A DNA stretch of 59,224 nucleotides from an uncultured Bacilli bacterium (GCA_947629165.1 CANRCR010000005.1:1-59224), one strand, 5' to 3'; numbered from the stretch's first letter, positions 19,429-29,836 are shown. Program-made: numbers and translations. Notes: a model not told the origin generated them from the sequence alone.

Positions 19429-19746
19429 ATGGATAAAAATTCGTTTACAGTTATTAATGATGAAGGAAAAGAAATTAAATGTAATGTACTTTTTACATTT
19501 GATAGTGAAGAAACGGGAAAAAGTTATATTGTTTATACCGATAATTCAGTAGACAACGATGGAAATACGCAAGTGTTTGCTTCTATTTTTGATCCGACAG
19601 CACAATCGACTAAATTAGAGCCAATCGAAACGGAAAAAGAATGGAAAGTAATTGAAACTATTCTTGAAACGTTACAAGAGGAAGTTCGGAAGAAACAAGA
19701 AGAAGCTCATGAAGGAAATACGGGAGATAATAACGAGAGCAGATAA
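19429..19746 (+). CDS. DUF1292 family protein (YrzB-like)
   Basis: 'NSFTVINDEGKEIKCNVLFTFDSEETGKSYIVYTDNSVD...VFASIFDP'; position after ruvX. Confidence 0.88.
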   Translation: MDKNSFTVINDEGKEIKCNVLFTFDSEETGKSYIVYTDNSVDNDGNTQVFASIFDPTAQSTKLEPIETEKEWKVIETILETLQEEVRKKQEEAHEGNTGDNNESR

Positions 19747-19776
19747 TGCTCTTTTCTTTAGTTAGGAGAAGTATTT

Positions 19777-20868
19777 ATGAAGACATTTCGAAATATAATG
19801 ATATGCATCTTAATTTTACTTACGACGGCGATTGTTTTAGGATGTACAGTATATAATTATAAGATGAGTCCGGTAAGTAACTCGAGCGAAGAAATCGAAG
19901 TTGTTATTCCGAGTGGTTCTTCCATCAAAGCGATTGGGGCGCTATTAGAAGAAAAAGGATTAATCCGCGATAAAGACTTTTTTGTCATCTATGCGCATCT
20001 TTTCCATATCGATAACGTCAAGGCCTCGACATATCATTTGAGTCCCAATATGGGAGTTCCTAAAATTGCTGAAATTATCCAAGAGGGAAACAGTTACAAT
20101 CCCGATTCCATTACAATTACTTTTAAAGAAGGACTCAATATAAGACAAATTGCCAAAGTGATTGAAGAAAATACCGATAATCATTACGACGAAGTAATTG
20201 CCAAAGCAAGCGATGAGACTTATTTAAGATCATTAATTGAAAAGTATTGGTTTTTAGATGAATCGATTCTTGGACCCGATATCTATTACGGATTAGAAGG
20301 TTATCTTTTCCCAAATACGTATCGTTTTACGAATAAACAAGTGACGATTGAAACGATTTTTGAGACGATGCTCGATCAAATGGGAAAGGAACTAGAACCT
20401 TACCGTGAAGAAATCGAAAAACAAGGAAAAAGTGTACATGCGATTTTGACGATGGCTTCGATGGTGGAAAAAGAAGGAGCTACTCATAATGAAGAAGACC
20501 AAGTACTAAATCATGTAGCGAGTGTCTTCTATAATCGAATCGATCGAAAGATGTCTTTAGGAAGTGATGTCACGACGCGTTACGCCCTTCAAATTGACGA
20601 TGCACAACAAAAATTAACGACGGAACAATATCAAACGAAAAGTCCCTATAATACCCGTTTAACCGATGGTAGTATGAATGGAAAACTTCCGGTGGGACCT
20701 ATTTGTGGACCGGGAAGAGAAAGTATTAAAGCAGCTATTTATCCAAGTGATACCAACGATATATATTTTATTGCCAACATTGTGACCAAAGAAACTTTCT
20801 TCTTTGATAACAGTCGTGACTTTGAACGTAAAAAACAAGAATTACAATCAGTAAACCAAGGATTGTAG
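19777..20868 (+). CDS. mltG: Endolytic murein transglycosylase MltG (YceG-like)
   Basis: 'LTMASMVEKEGATHNEEDQVLNHVASVFYNRIDRKMSLGSDVTTRYAL', 'SPYNTRLTDGSMNGKLPVGPICGPGRESIKAAIYP'. Confidence 0.95.
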   Translation: MKTFRNIMICILILLTTAIVLGCTVYNYKMSPVSNSSEEIEVVIPSGSSIKAIGALLEEKGLIRDKDFFVIYAHLFHIDNVKASTYHLSPNMGVPKIAEIIQEGNSYNPDSITITFKEGLNIRQIAKVIEENTDNHYDEVIAKASDETYLRSLIEKYWFLDESILGPDIYYGLEGYLFPNTYRFTNKQVTIETIFETMLDQMGKELEPYREEIEKQGKSVHAILTMASMVEKEGATHNEEDQVLNHVASVFYNRIDRKMSLGSDVTTRYALQIDDAQQKLTTEQYQTKSPYNTRLTDGSMNGKLPVGPICGPGRESIKAAIYPSDTNDIYFIANIVTKETFFFDNSRDFERKKQELQSVNQGL

Positions 20869-20876
20869 GAGGAACT

Positions 20877-21473
20877 ATGAACGAAGGATTACATTATGAA
20901 ATCGAACAAATGGAAGCCTATGCCAAAGAACATAATGTACCGATTATGGAAAAAGAAAGTCTTGCTTATTTACTTACTTTTTTAGATCGTCATCATATTA
21001 AATCGGTACTCGAGGTAGGAACCGCCATCGGCTATTCGGCCATTCAGATGGCTTTAGCGATTCCAGGACTAACGATTACGACGATTGAACGGGATGAAGA
21101 ACGTTATTTAGAAGCGATAAAAAATATTAAAAAGTGTCATTTGGAGGACCGCATTACCTTAGTCTTTAGTGATGCCTTAGAGACCCATATTGAGGGAACG
21201 TTTGATTTGATTTTTCTCGATGCCGCCAAAGCCCAAAATATTCACTTCTTTGAACGCTTTGAAAACAACTTAAATCCGCATGGATTCTATGTTACAGATA
21301 ATATCGAATTTCACGGGATGGTGGCGCAAAACGAAAGTGATATCGAAAGCCGTAATGTGCGTGGAATCGTTCGTAAAATTAAAGAATATTTAAATTACCT
21401 CGAAGAGAAAAAAGATTATCATACCGAATTTATTTCGGTAGGAGATGGACTTGCCATTAGTGAGAAGCTATAG
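20877..21473 (+). CDS. trmR: O-methyltransferase, TrmR/YrrM-like (tRNA 5-hydroxyuridine methyltransferase)
   Basis: 'VLEVGTAIGYSAIQMALAIPG', 'FDLIFLDAAKAQ', 'GFYVTDNIEFHGMV'; located between mltG and two U32 genes. Confidence 0.85.
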   Translation: MNEGLHYEIEQMEAYAKEHNVPIMEKESLAYLLTFLDRHHIKSVLEVGTAIGYSAIQMALAIPGLTITTIERDEERYLEAIKNIKKCHLEDRITLVFSDALETHIEGTFDLIFLDAAKAQNIHFFERFENNLNPHGFYVTDNIEFHGMVAQNESDIESRNVRGIVRKIKEYLNYLEEKKDYHTEFISVGDGLAISEKL

Positions 21474-21530
21474 CTTCTTTTCTTTTTTAGAAAATAATTG
21501 TATAATAACGTTGAAACAAGGAGGGATGTT

Positions 21531-22421
21531 ATGAAATTGTTAGTATGTCCGAAAGATAAAGATATAGCTAAAGAAATAGCGCGGGGGACATCCTCTTTTT
21601 TACTCGGAGTTAAATCGTATACGACCAATCAAGATTGCTGTTTTACGGTAGAAGAGATTAAAGATATAAGAAAAAAATATCCCTCAATCGAAATCTTTTT
21701 ACTGATGAATAAAAATTTGTATAACGATGAAATCGAATCGTTAAAAAAGACCTTACAAACACTCGATACCTTTGCACTTCAAGGTATTTTCTTCTACGAT
21801 CAAGCAATTTTGTATTTGCATCAAAAATTAGGATTAAAGACGCCACTCGTATGGAATCAAACCCATTTAGTAACGAATTACAATACGTGTAATTATTATC
21901 AACAACAAGGTTGTAGTTATGCTTTACTAGCCGGAGAAATCACTTTAGATGAGATGCTTACGATAAAGAAGAACACTTCCTTATCACTCATGGTAACCGT
22001 GTTAGGATATCCCGTGATGAGTCATTCGAGAAGAAAATTATTAACGCATTACTTTAAATATTTAAAAAAACCAAAAACGAAAGATCGTTATCAAATAAAA
22101 GAAACAATGAAAGATACGACTTACTTTCTAAGAGAAGATGAAACTGGAACGAGTTTTTATCAAGGAAAATGTTTAAATGGAAGTCGCCCGTTATTTACTT
22201 TAAAAGAAAATGATTTTAGTTATGGGGTCGTCTTTGAGCAATCGATGGAAGAGGCAACATTAGATCAAATTATTCCACTTTTTCATACGATTCTAAATAA
22301 CGATTTTCCAAAGGAAGAAGATCGAGATAAAATAGTAAAACAAAGTGTCGAACTATTAGAAAGTGATAACACCGGTTTCTTTTATCAATCGACGATCTAT
22401 AAGGTGAAGAAAAATGAATAG
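21531..22421 (+). CDS. trhP1: Peptidase U32 family protein, TrhP1/YrrN-like
   Basis: 'MKLLVCPKDKDI...', 'QGIFFYDQAILYLHQKLGLKTPLVWNQTHLVTNYNTCNYYQQQG'; directly upstream of second U32 gene. Confidence 0.8.
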   Translation: MKLLVCPKDKDIAKEIARGTSSFLLGVKSYTTNQDCCFTVEEIKDIRKKYPSIEIFLLMNKNLYNDEIESLKKTLQTLDTFALQGIFFYDQAILYLHQKLGLKTPLVWNQTHLVTNYNTCNYYQQQGCSYALLAGEITLDEMLTIKKNTSLSLMVTVLGYPVMSHSRRKLLTHYFKYLKKPKTKDRYQIKETMKDTTYFLREDETGTSFYQGKCLNGSRPLFTLKENDFSYGVVFEQSMEEATLDQIIPLFHTILNNDFPKEEDRDKIVKQSVELLESDNTGFFYQSTIYKVKKNE

Positions 22422-23664
22422 AGATAAAATTGAATTATTAGCCCCTGCCGGAGATCTCGAACGTTTAAAGATAACGTTACAATATGGAGCCGATGCGGTC
22501 TATATTGGTGGACAAGCCTACAGTTTAAGAGCCAATGCGACGAACTTTTCGATGGAAGAAATTGCTTCGGCTTGTCAGTTTGCCCATGCGTTAAAGAAAA
22601 AGGTTTATCTAGCCGTCAACATTGTTTTTCATAACGAAGATATCGAAGGCATTTACGATTATTTAGAACAGGCCGTAAAAGCGGGAATTGATGCCTTTAT
22701 CGTAAGTGATCCATTTATTATTTCCTATATTTGTGAACATTTTAAAGAAGTGGAAATTCATGTCAGTACCCAAAACTCGACGACGAATTACGAATCTGTT
22801 TTATTCTTGAAAGAACAAGGCGTAAAAAGAGTCGTTTTAGCTCGAGAACTATCGAAACAGGAGATCAAAGAAATTATTGATAAGACCAACGTCGATATCG
22901 AAGTTTTTATTCATGGAGCTATGTGTACTTGTATGAGTGGGCGCTGTACATTATCGAATTATTTAACCGGTCGCGATGCCAATCGGGGAGGATGTAGTCA
23001 GGTCTGTCGATTTGCTTTTGATTTTGAAGATGAGCCGACGACTAAATTTACGATGGCGACCAAAGATTTAAATATGGCGCACTATATTAAAGATTTAATT
23101 GAAATCGGAGTAAAGAGTCTCAAAGTCGAAGGAAGAATGCGTTCTCATTACTATTTAGCGACCGTGATTGGAACGTATCGTAAAATCATCGATGAAATAT
23201 ACGAAGGTACGTTAACCGAAGACAAAATAAAAGAATATGATTTTATTTTGGGAAGAGTAGCCAATCGTGAAACATCGACCCATTACTTCTTGAAAGAGGC
23301 CGATGAAACTGATCAGTATTATACAGGAAGACAAGAATTATCGAATCAAGATTATTTAGGTTATGTCCTCGATTACGATGCTATAAAAAAAGAGGTAATC
23401 CTATCGGAACGAAATTATTTTGAACCCGCTACCAAAGTTGAAATCTTTATGCCGAGTGGAAAGACGATTACCTTTACCGTCGAAAAGATTATGGATGAAG
23501 AGGGAAACTTACTCGATGCGGCTCGTCATCCGGAGCAAGTCCTACGAATTCCCGTTTTCGAAACGATCGAAAAAGGATCCATGATGCGCCTTAAAATAGA
23601 AAGGAATGAAGTTGATGAAAACCGACAAATTGAACCAAGTAAAAACGAATTTATTACAAAATGA
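22414..23664 (+). CDS. trhP2: Peptidase U32 family protein, TrhP2/YrrO-like (prephenate-dependent tRNA hydroxylation)
   Basis: 'IELLAPAGDLERLKITLQYGADAVYIGG', U32 Cys signature 'EVFIHGAMCTCMSGRCTLSNYLTGRDANRGGCSQVCRF'. Confidence 0.93.
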   Translation: MNRDKIELLAPAGDLERLKITLQYGADAVYIGGQAYSLRANATNFSMEEIASACQFAHALKKKVYLAVNIVFHNEDIEGIYDYLEQAVKAGIDAFIVSDPFIISYICEHFKEVEIHVSTQNSTTNYESVLFLKEQGVKRVVLARELSKQEIKEIIDKTNVDIEVFIHGAMCTCMSGRCTLSNYLTGRDANRGGCSQVCRFAFDFEDEPTTKFTMATKDLNMAHYIKDLIEIGVKSLKVEGRMRSHYYLATVIGTYRKIIDEIYEGTLTEDKIKEYDFILGRVANRETSTHYFLKEADETDQYYTGRQELSNQDYLGYVLDYDAIKKEVILSERNYFEPATKVEIFMPSGKTITFTVEKIMDEEGNLLDAARHPEQVLRIPVFETIEKGSMMRLKIERNEVDENRQIEPSKNEFITK

Positions 23665-24751
23665 ACCCCATTTATCGCCGTATGCTACGTTAAGTAAAGA
23701 TGCCATTCGTCTTTACGATCATGGTGAAAAGGACGATATTCGGCCCGCTTTTTATCACGATATCGATCGCATCATTCACGCTTTATCCTACACCCGTTAT
23801 TTAGATAAGACACAAGTGTTTTCTTTTAAAACGAACGATCATATCAGTAAGCGCATCGTCCATGTTCAATTGGTGAGTAAAATTGCGCGAACGATTGCCC
23901 GAGCCCTTTCTTTAAACGAAGATTTGACGGAAGCCATCGCTTTAGGCCACGATATTGGACATACGCCAATCGGACATGTCGGGGAAGCGATTTTAAATGA
24001 TATTTCTCAAGAAGTACTAAAAGAGTATTTCGGTCACAATTTTCAAAGTGTCCGTACTTATATGGAATTAGAAAAAGGTGGCAAGGGGAACAATTTAACG
24101 ATTCAAGTACTCGATGGAATTATGTGCCATAATGGGGAAATGTTAGATCCTTGTTACCGTCCACAAGAGAAGACCAAAGAAACTTTTTTAGAAGAGTACC
24201 GAAAAAGTTATACCGATCTTTCGATTGCCAAAAAAATACGTCCTATGACACTCGAAGGATGTGTCGTTCGGATTAGTGACTTGATTGGATACTTAGGAAG
24301 AGATATCGAAGATGCCATCCGGCTCGGTGTTTTAAAACGAACCGATCTTCCTACTTCCATTACCGAAGTGTTAGGAAATAACAATCGAGATATCGTGAAT
24401 ACCATTATCCAAGATATTATTGAGAACAGTTTGGATAAACCTTATATTCAGATGAGTAAACCGGTTTTTAATGCCATGAAAGAACTTAAAAAATTTAACT
24501 ACGAACATATCTATAATAAAGCCAACACCGAAGAAGAAATAGAACAATTAAGAAAACAGTTCCGGTATTTATTTGACACGTATGTGAACGATTTAAAAAC
24601 CCAAAATAAAAAGAGTGAAATCTATACCGTCTTTCTTAATTACAAGCATGAATCTTATCGAAAAAATAATTCGATTGAACGAATCGTTATCGATTTTATT
24701 GCCGGAATGACGGATGCTTATTTTATGGAATGTTACGAATTGAGAAAGTAG
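23615..24751 (+). CDS. HD-domain dNTP triphosphohydrolase, dGTPase-like
   Basis: 'YTRYLDKTQVF', 'HRIVHVQLVSKIARTIARAL'-type His, 'AIALGHDIGHTPIGHVGEAIL', 'VVRISDLIGYLGRDIEDAI'; 5' end overlaps trhP2. Confidence 0.88.
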   Translation: MKTDKLNQVKTNLLQNEPHLSPYATLSKDAIRLYDHGEKDDIRPAFYHDIDRIIHALSYTRYLDKTQVFSFKTNDHISKRIVHVQLVSKIARTIARALSLNEDLTEAIALGHDIGHTPIGHVGEAILNDISQEVLKEYFGHNFQSVRTYMELEKGGKGNNLTIQVLDGIMCHNGEMLDPCYRPQEKTKETFLEEYRKSYTDLSIAKKIRPMTLEGCVVRISDLIGYLGRDIEDAIRLGVLKRTDLPTSITEVLGNNNRDIVNTIIQDIIENSLDKPYIQMSKPVFNAMKELKKFNYEHIYNKANTEEEIEQLRKQFRYLFDTYVNDLKTQNKKSEIYTVFLNYKHESYRKNNSIERIVIDFIAGMTDAYFMECYELRK

Positions 24752-24857
24752 TTCTATTATGAAAATAAATTCATAAGATTGTTGTAGACAAAAACATTGA
24801 CAAAATCAATTTTTTGTAGTATTATTTAAACGTTATTACAAATGAAGAGGTGAGATT

Positions 24858-25331
24858 ATGGCTGCAAAGAAACCAGTATATCTAACAAAAGAGGGGTTAG
24901 AAGATTTAAAAAAAGAATTGGATGAATTAATTAATGTTAGAAGACCTGCTAATATTATTTCGATAAAAGAAGCACGTGCATTAGGCGATCTTTCTGAAAA
25001 TGCCGATTATGATGCCGCTCGTAACGAGCAAGCACAAATCGAAGGAAGAATTAAAAAAATTGAGCATATGATCGAAAATGCTGAAATTATCGAATCGACT
25101 GCAAAAGATAAAGTAGGACTAGGTAGTACGGTCGCAATTAAATATATTGATGATCCCGATGATTCCGATGAATACAAAATCGTGGGAAGTCAAGAAGCAG
25201 ATCCATTTGCAAGTAAAATTTCAAATGAATCGCCAATTGCCAAAGCACTCCTCAATCGTAAAGTAGGAGATGTCGTTACGGTAGATAGTCCAAACGGAGC
25301 TTATCAGATCGAAATTACCGAAATTAAATAA
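24858..25331 (+). CDS. greA: Transcription elongation factor GreA
   Basis: 'YLTKEGLEDLKKELDEL', 'EARALGDLSENADYDAARNEQAQIEGRIKKIEHM'. Confidence 0.96.
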   Translation: MAAKKPVYLTKEGLEDLKKELDELINVRRPANIISIKEARALGDLSENADYDAARNEQAQIEGRIKKIEHMIENAEIIESTAKDKVGLGSTVAIKYIDDPDDSDEYKIVGSQEADPFASKISNESPIAKALLNRKVGDVVTVDSPNGAYQIEITEIK

Positions 25332-25353
25332 AGCAACGGAGGTTGCTTTTTTT
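25331..25353 (+). terminator. Rho-independent terminator after greA
   Basis: AAGCAACggaGGTTGCTTTTTTT. Confidence 0.8.
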
Positions 25354-25430
25354 GTGTATCATAAATAAAAATTGCTTGTCTAAAAACAGAATATCATGTA
25401 TACTATTCATGTAATTGGAAGGAGATTATT

Positions 25431-26732
25431 ATGCCAAAGAAAAAGACCGAAGCAAAAGAAACGGTAAAAGAAACAAAAAAACATGATTATAAAAAAGAAA
25501 TAACAACTTCAATCGAAGGAAAAGAATGGAACGATGCCCTCGATAAAGCTTTTAAAAAGAAAGTAAAAGAAGTAAAAGTAGATGGATTCCGACCCGGAAA
25601 AGTACCGAGAGATTTATACGAGAAAAAATTTGGAAAAGAATCCCTTTATTTAGATGCCGCTGATTTAGTATTACAAGATGCTTATACGAAAGCCCTTGAA
25701 GAATCGCAATTAATTCCCGTCGTACAACCTCAAGTAAATTTAAAATCGATTGATGAAAAAGGAGTTACTTTTGCCTTTACGATTATTACGAAACCGGAAG
25801 TAAAAGTAAAAAAATACAAAGGTTTTAAAGTAAAGAAAGAAGAAGTAAAAGTAACGAAAGAAGAAATCGATCATGAAATTGGACATTTACTAGAACGCTA
25901 TACCGAATTAGTCGTAAAAGAAGGTAAAGTCGAAGAAGGAAATGTAGCCATTATCGATTTTGAAGGATTTAAAGATGGGGTACCATTCGAAGGTGGAAAA
26001 GGGGAAAACTATTCACTTGAAATTGGTAGTCACACCTTTATTCCAGGTTTTGAAGAACAAGTCGTAGGAATGAAACAAGGAGAAGAGAAAGATATTCAAG
26101 TAACTTTCCCTGAAGATTATCCAAGTCAAGACTTAAAAGGAAAAGAAGTAACATTTAAAGTAAAAGTAAACGAAGTAAAAGAAAAAGAGACGCGTGAACT
26201 CGACGAAGAATTCTTTGAAGATTTAGGTATGGAAGGGGTTAACTCGAAAGAGTCACTCGAAAAAGAAATCAAAGAGAATATTAAAGCAAGAAAAGATGCT
26301 GATTTAGAAAATAAATATATCGATGATTTATTAGAGACGGTTTCAAAAGAAGTAGAAGTAGATATTCCAGAAGAAATGGTCGACGAAGAGATTCATCGTT
26401 TAATTGGTCGCTTTGAAGAACAGATGAAGATGCAAGGAATATCGCTCGACATGTACTATCAATTTACCCATACGACCGAACAAGATTTACATGCTCAAAT
26501 GGAGAAAGATGCCTATAAAAATGTACTTTATCGTCTTATGATGGAAGAAATCATGAACTTAGAAAAGATCGAAGTAAGTGAAAAAGAAGCCGATGAAGAA
26601 GCCCAAAAGTTAGCCGACAAATATCAAATGGCAAAAGACGAATTCCTAAAATTATTCGGTGGTATCGAAATGGTTCAATACGATTTAGAAATGCGTAAAG
26701 TAATCGATTTATTAAAAGAAAATAACAAATAA
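25431..26732 (+). CDS. tig: Trigger factor
   Basis: 'VDGFRPGKVPRDLYEKKFG', FKBP domain 'VAIIDFEGFKDGVPFEGGKGENYSLEIGSHTFIPGFEEQVVGMKQGEEK'. Confidence 0.96.
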   Translation: MPKKKTEAKETVKETKKHDYKKEITTSIEGKEWNDALDKAFKKKVKEVKVDGFRPGKVPRDLYEKKFGKESLYLDAADLVLQDAYTKALEESQLIPVVQPQVNLKSIDEKGVTFAFTIITKPEVKVKKYKGFKVKKEEVKVTKEEIDHEIGHLLERYTELVVKEGKVEEGNVAIIDFEGFKDGVPFEGGKGENYSLEIGSHTFIPGFEEQVVGMKQGEEKDIQVTFPEDYPSQDLKGKEVTFKVKVNEVKEKETRELDEEFFEDLGMEGVNSKESLEKEIKENIKARKDADLENKYIDDLLETVSKEVEVDIPEEMVDEEIHRLIGRFEEQMKMQGISLDMYYQFTHTTEQDLHAQMEKDAYKNVLYRLMMEEIMNLEKIEVSEKEADEEAQKLADKYQMAKDEFLKLFGGIEMVQYDLEMRKVIDLLKENNK

Positions 26733-26733
26733 T

Positions 26734-26760
26734 AAGAAGGTGTAAAATCCTTCTTTTTTT
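26734..26760 (+). terminator. Rho-independent terminator after tig
   Basis: AAGAAGGtgtaaaatCCTTCTTTTTTT. Confidence 0.75.
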
Positions 26761-26832
26761 GTGCCCTTCTACTTGCTTTTTTTTCTCGTTACATTATAAT
26801 AATAAGCATAACTTCGAAGGAGGGATTAAGGA

Positions 26833-29196
26833 ATGAAAACCAATCTACCGGTGTTACTACTTCGTAACGTTATTTTATTCCCATTTAGTGAAATAAGAAT
26901 CGAGTTTGATCGACTTGAAGAAAAACAACTGTTATCCCTTGCCGAAGCCTACTATCAAGGACATCTTTTGGTAGTCTTACCATCCGATTCACTCGAAGAG
27001 GATCCCGATATTTTAGAACTTCCCAAAATCGGTGTGATTGCCGTTATTAAAATGAAAATGGATATGCCGAATGGAAAGACCCGTGTGATTCTTCGCGGAG
27101 AGACCAGAGCGGTGGTCGATACGTATACCAAAGAAGACGACCTTTTTGAAGCGACGATTAAAAATGTAACGGAAGAAGCCGTCGAAGTAAATAAAGAAAC
27201 CGCTTATATTAGGACCCTATTACGAGAATTCGACGAATATATAAAAGAAGTTCCGTATGCGAGCAATAGTGGAGTATCTTCGTTTCGAGGCGTGGATTCC
27301 ATTTATCAACTAACGGATTTAATGGCCTTAAGTCTACCATGTAATTTGAGTCGAAAAAAAGAATATATTCACGAGGTTGATCCATTTACAAGAGCCGAAA
27401 TGATTTTAGATGATATCCGTCATGACATGGAAGTGTTAAAACTTGAACAAGATCTCGATTTACGTCTTACCAAGGAATTAGATGATCAACAAAAAGAGTT
27501 TGTTTTACGGGAAAAGATTCGTCTCATTAAACAAGAATTAGGAGATATTAACGATAAAGATTCGGAAGTGGAAGAACTTCGTAATCAGATTCAAAATTTA
27601 AAATGTAACGAAAAGATTCGGAAACGTTTACTCGTTGAAGTCTCGAAGTATGAAACAATGAACCCGAATTCCCCTGAAATGGGAATGATTAAAAACTATA
27701 TCGATTGGTTCTTAGATCTTCCATGGAATACTACGACCAAAGATTGTACGGATTTAAAAGAAGTAAAAGAGAGCCTAGATGAGACACATTATGGCCTAGA
27801 AGTAGTTAAAACGAGAATTTTGGAATATCTTGCCGTAAAACAGCATACGAACAATTTAAAAAGTCCTATTCTCTGTCTAGTAGGTCCTCCCGGTGTTGGT
27901 AAAACGACTCTTGCGAAAAGTATTGCGAAAAGTCTCCATCGTAAATGTACGAAAATATCGGTTGGAGGAGTAAATGATGAAGCGGAAATTGTCGGTCATC
28001 GGAGAACTTACGTTGGAGCAGCTCCAGGTTTAATTATTCAAGGAATGAAAAAAGCCGGAACGACCAATCCCGTTTTCATTATCGATGAAATCGATAAGAT
28101 GCGTAAAGATATTAAAGGAGATCCAGCCAGTGCTTTACTAGAAGTATTAGATCCCGAGCAAAATAAAAACTTTGTCGATCATTACATCGAAGAAGAATAC
28201 GATTTGTCCCAAGTACTTTTTATTACGACTGCAAACTATTTAGATCAAATTCCAGAAGCGTTACGCGATCGCTTGGAAATTGTCGAATTATCGAGTTATA
28301 CCGAATATGAGAAACAAGATATTGCCCTTCATCATTTAATACCGAGTGCGTTAACTGAACACGGACTTACACAAGAAGAAGTAATCTTTCATCCTAAAGT
28401 AATTTTAACGATTATTCGTAATTATACCAAAGAAGCAGGCGTTCGTGAACTCGAACGATTAATTGCTACGATTTTAAGAAAAATTGTGATGGCCGAAGTA
28501 TCTTCGAATAAAAAACATTTTGTAATTGACGATAAAAATGTTGAGACCTATCTTGGCAAGAAAAAATATATTTATAACGAAAGCGATAACGAAGGATCGG
28601 TAGGAGTAGTCAATGGACTAGCTTATACGATGTATGGAGGAGACTTGTTACCGATTGAAGCAACGTTGTTTAAAGGAAAAGGGAATTTGATTTTAACGGG
28701 ATCTCTCGGCGATGTCATGAAAGAGTCTGCCATGTTATCCTTCAGTTATATTAAAGCCCATACGAAAGATTTTCATATCGATGCGAAATTGTTAGAAGAA
28801 AATGATATCCATATTCATGTTCCCGAAGGAGCAATTCCGAAAGATGGTCCGAGTGCTGGAGTCACTTTGACGACGACGTTAATTTCCCTCTTTACGAATA
28901 CGAAAATATCGACTAAAGTAGCCATGACGGGTGAGATGACGTTACGGGGAAAAGTACTTCCGATTGGAGGATTAAAAGAAAAATCAATTGGTGCTCACCG
29001 CGGAGGAATCCGTAAGATTTTTATTCCCCGAGAAAATTTTAAAGATTTAGATGAAATTCCAGACGAAATTAAGAAAGATATTAAATTTATTTTGGTAGAT
29101 CATTATGCCGATATTTATCATGCCTTATTTCATACCAAAAGTAGTAAAGGAGTAAATCGAAATGCAGGAGAAAATCATTTCACAACTAATCACTAG
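26833..29196 (+). CDS. lon: ATP-dependent protease La (Lon)
   Basis: 'LCLVGPPGVGKTTLAKSIAKSLHRK', 'DPASALLEVLDPEQNKNFVDHYI', catalytic 'PEGAIPKDGPSAGVTLTTTL'. Confidence 0.97.
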   Translation: MKTNLPVLLLRNVILFPFSEIRIEFDRLEEKQLLSLAEAYYQGHLLVVLPSDSLEEDPDILELPKIGVIAVIKMKMDMPNGKTRVILRGETRAVVDTYTKEDDLFEATIKNVTEEAVEVNKETAYIRTLLREFDEYIKEVPYASNSGVSSFRGVDSIYQLTDLMALSLPCNLSRKKEYIHEVDPFTRAEMILDDIRHDMEVLKLEQDLDLRLTKELDDQQKEFVLREKIRLIKQELGDINDKDSEVEELRNQIQNLKCNEKIRKRLLVEVSKYETMNPNSPEMGMIKNYIDWFLDLPWNTTTKDCTDLKEVKESLDETHYGLEVVKTRILEYLAVKQHTNNLKSPILCLVGPPGVGKTTLAKSIAKSLHRKCTKISVGGVNDEAEIVGHRRTYVGAAPGLIIQGMKKAGTTNPVFIIDEIDKMRKDIKGDPASALLEVLDPEQNKNFVDHYIEEEYDLSQVLFITTANYLDQIPEALRDRLEIVELSSYTEYEKQDIALHHLIPSALTEHGLTQEEVIFHPKVILTIIRNYTKEAGVRELERLIATILRKIVMAEVSSNKKHFVIDDKNVETYLGKKKYIYNESDNEGSVGVVNGLAYTMYGGDLLPIEATLFKGKGNLILTGSLGDVMKESAMLSFSYIKAHTKDFHIDAKLLEENDIHIHVPEGAIPKDGPSAGVTLTTTLISLFTNTKISTKVAMTGEMTLRGKVLPIGGLKEKSIGAHRGGIRKIFIPRENFKDLDEIPDEIKKDIKFILVDHYADIYHALFHTKSSKGVNRNAGENHFTTNH

Positions 29197-29806
29197 AATG
29201 CGTTGTTACTATTTAGCCTATCAACCGCAAGATTTATTAGGTTATTTAGAAAAAGAAGAAGATGTTACCGAAATGTTTCAAGGACTAGGGGAAGTAATGT
29301 CCCAAGAAGATATCTTATCACTTGGTCTCCATATGTCACATAATTTAAGGGAATTTATTGCTGGTGCCAGAGCCCTTTATCATAGTGATGCGTTAGTTGA
29401 GTCCGCGAATGAATTAATTCGTCAAATTAATTTATGGGATATTCTTCCGGAAGCCAAAAAAGAAAAACGTAGAGAAAAATATATTCAAACGATTTTTGAT
29501 GCGCACGGACTTACCAAAAAAGACACTTGGTATCTTGCCCTCGAAGAAATGCGCGTCACAAGAGCGTGGGATTATCTCGTAATGGATTCCTTTGTAGTGC
29601 AAAATCTTTTGGAAGATAAAATCCCGACACCCGATCAAGATTGTTTTTCCTTTTTAGCACCCAGTACTTACTATTTAGTAGAACAAGGTTATTTTGATGA
29701 AGATAAAGAACAACTACAACAAATAAAAAATACTCTTCAAAAGAAAGAAAGTTGGAAATATCGGACCAAGACCATGATGAAAAAAATAGACAGTAAATTA
29801 GTTTAA
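29162..29806 (+). CDS. Hypothetical protein, 3' neighbour of lon
   Basis: ORF overlapping the lon 3' end by about 35 bp; translationally coupled layout; no family recognised. Confidence 0.65.
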   Translation: MQEKIISQLITRMRCYYLAYQPQDLLGYLEKEEDVTEMFQGLGEVMSQEDILSLGLHMSHNLREFIAGARALYHSDALVESANELIRQINLWDILPEAKKEKRREKYIQTIFDAHGLTKKDTWYLALEEMRVTRAWDYLVMDSFVVQNLLEDKIPTPDQDCFSFLAPSTYYLVEQGYFDEDKEQLQQIKNTLQKKESWKYRTKTMMKKIDSKLV

Positions 29807-29836
29807 AAGAACGAAAAAAATCGTTCTTTTTTTTTA
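29805..29836 (+). terminator. Rho-independent terminator
   Basis: AAAAGAACGAaaaaaaTCGTTCTTTTTTTTTT. Confidence 0.8.
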
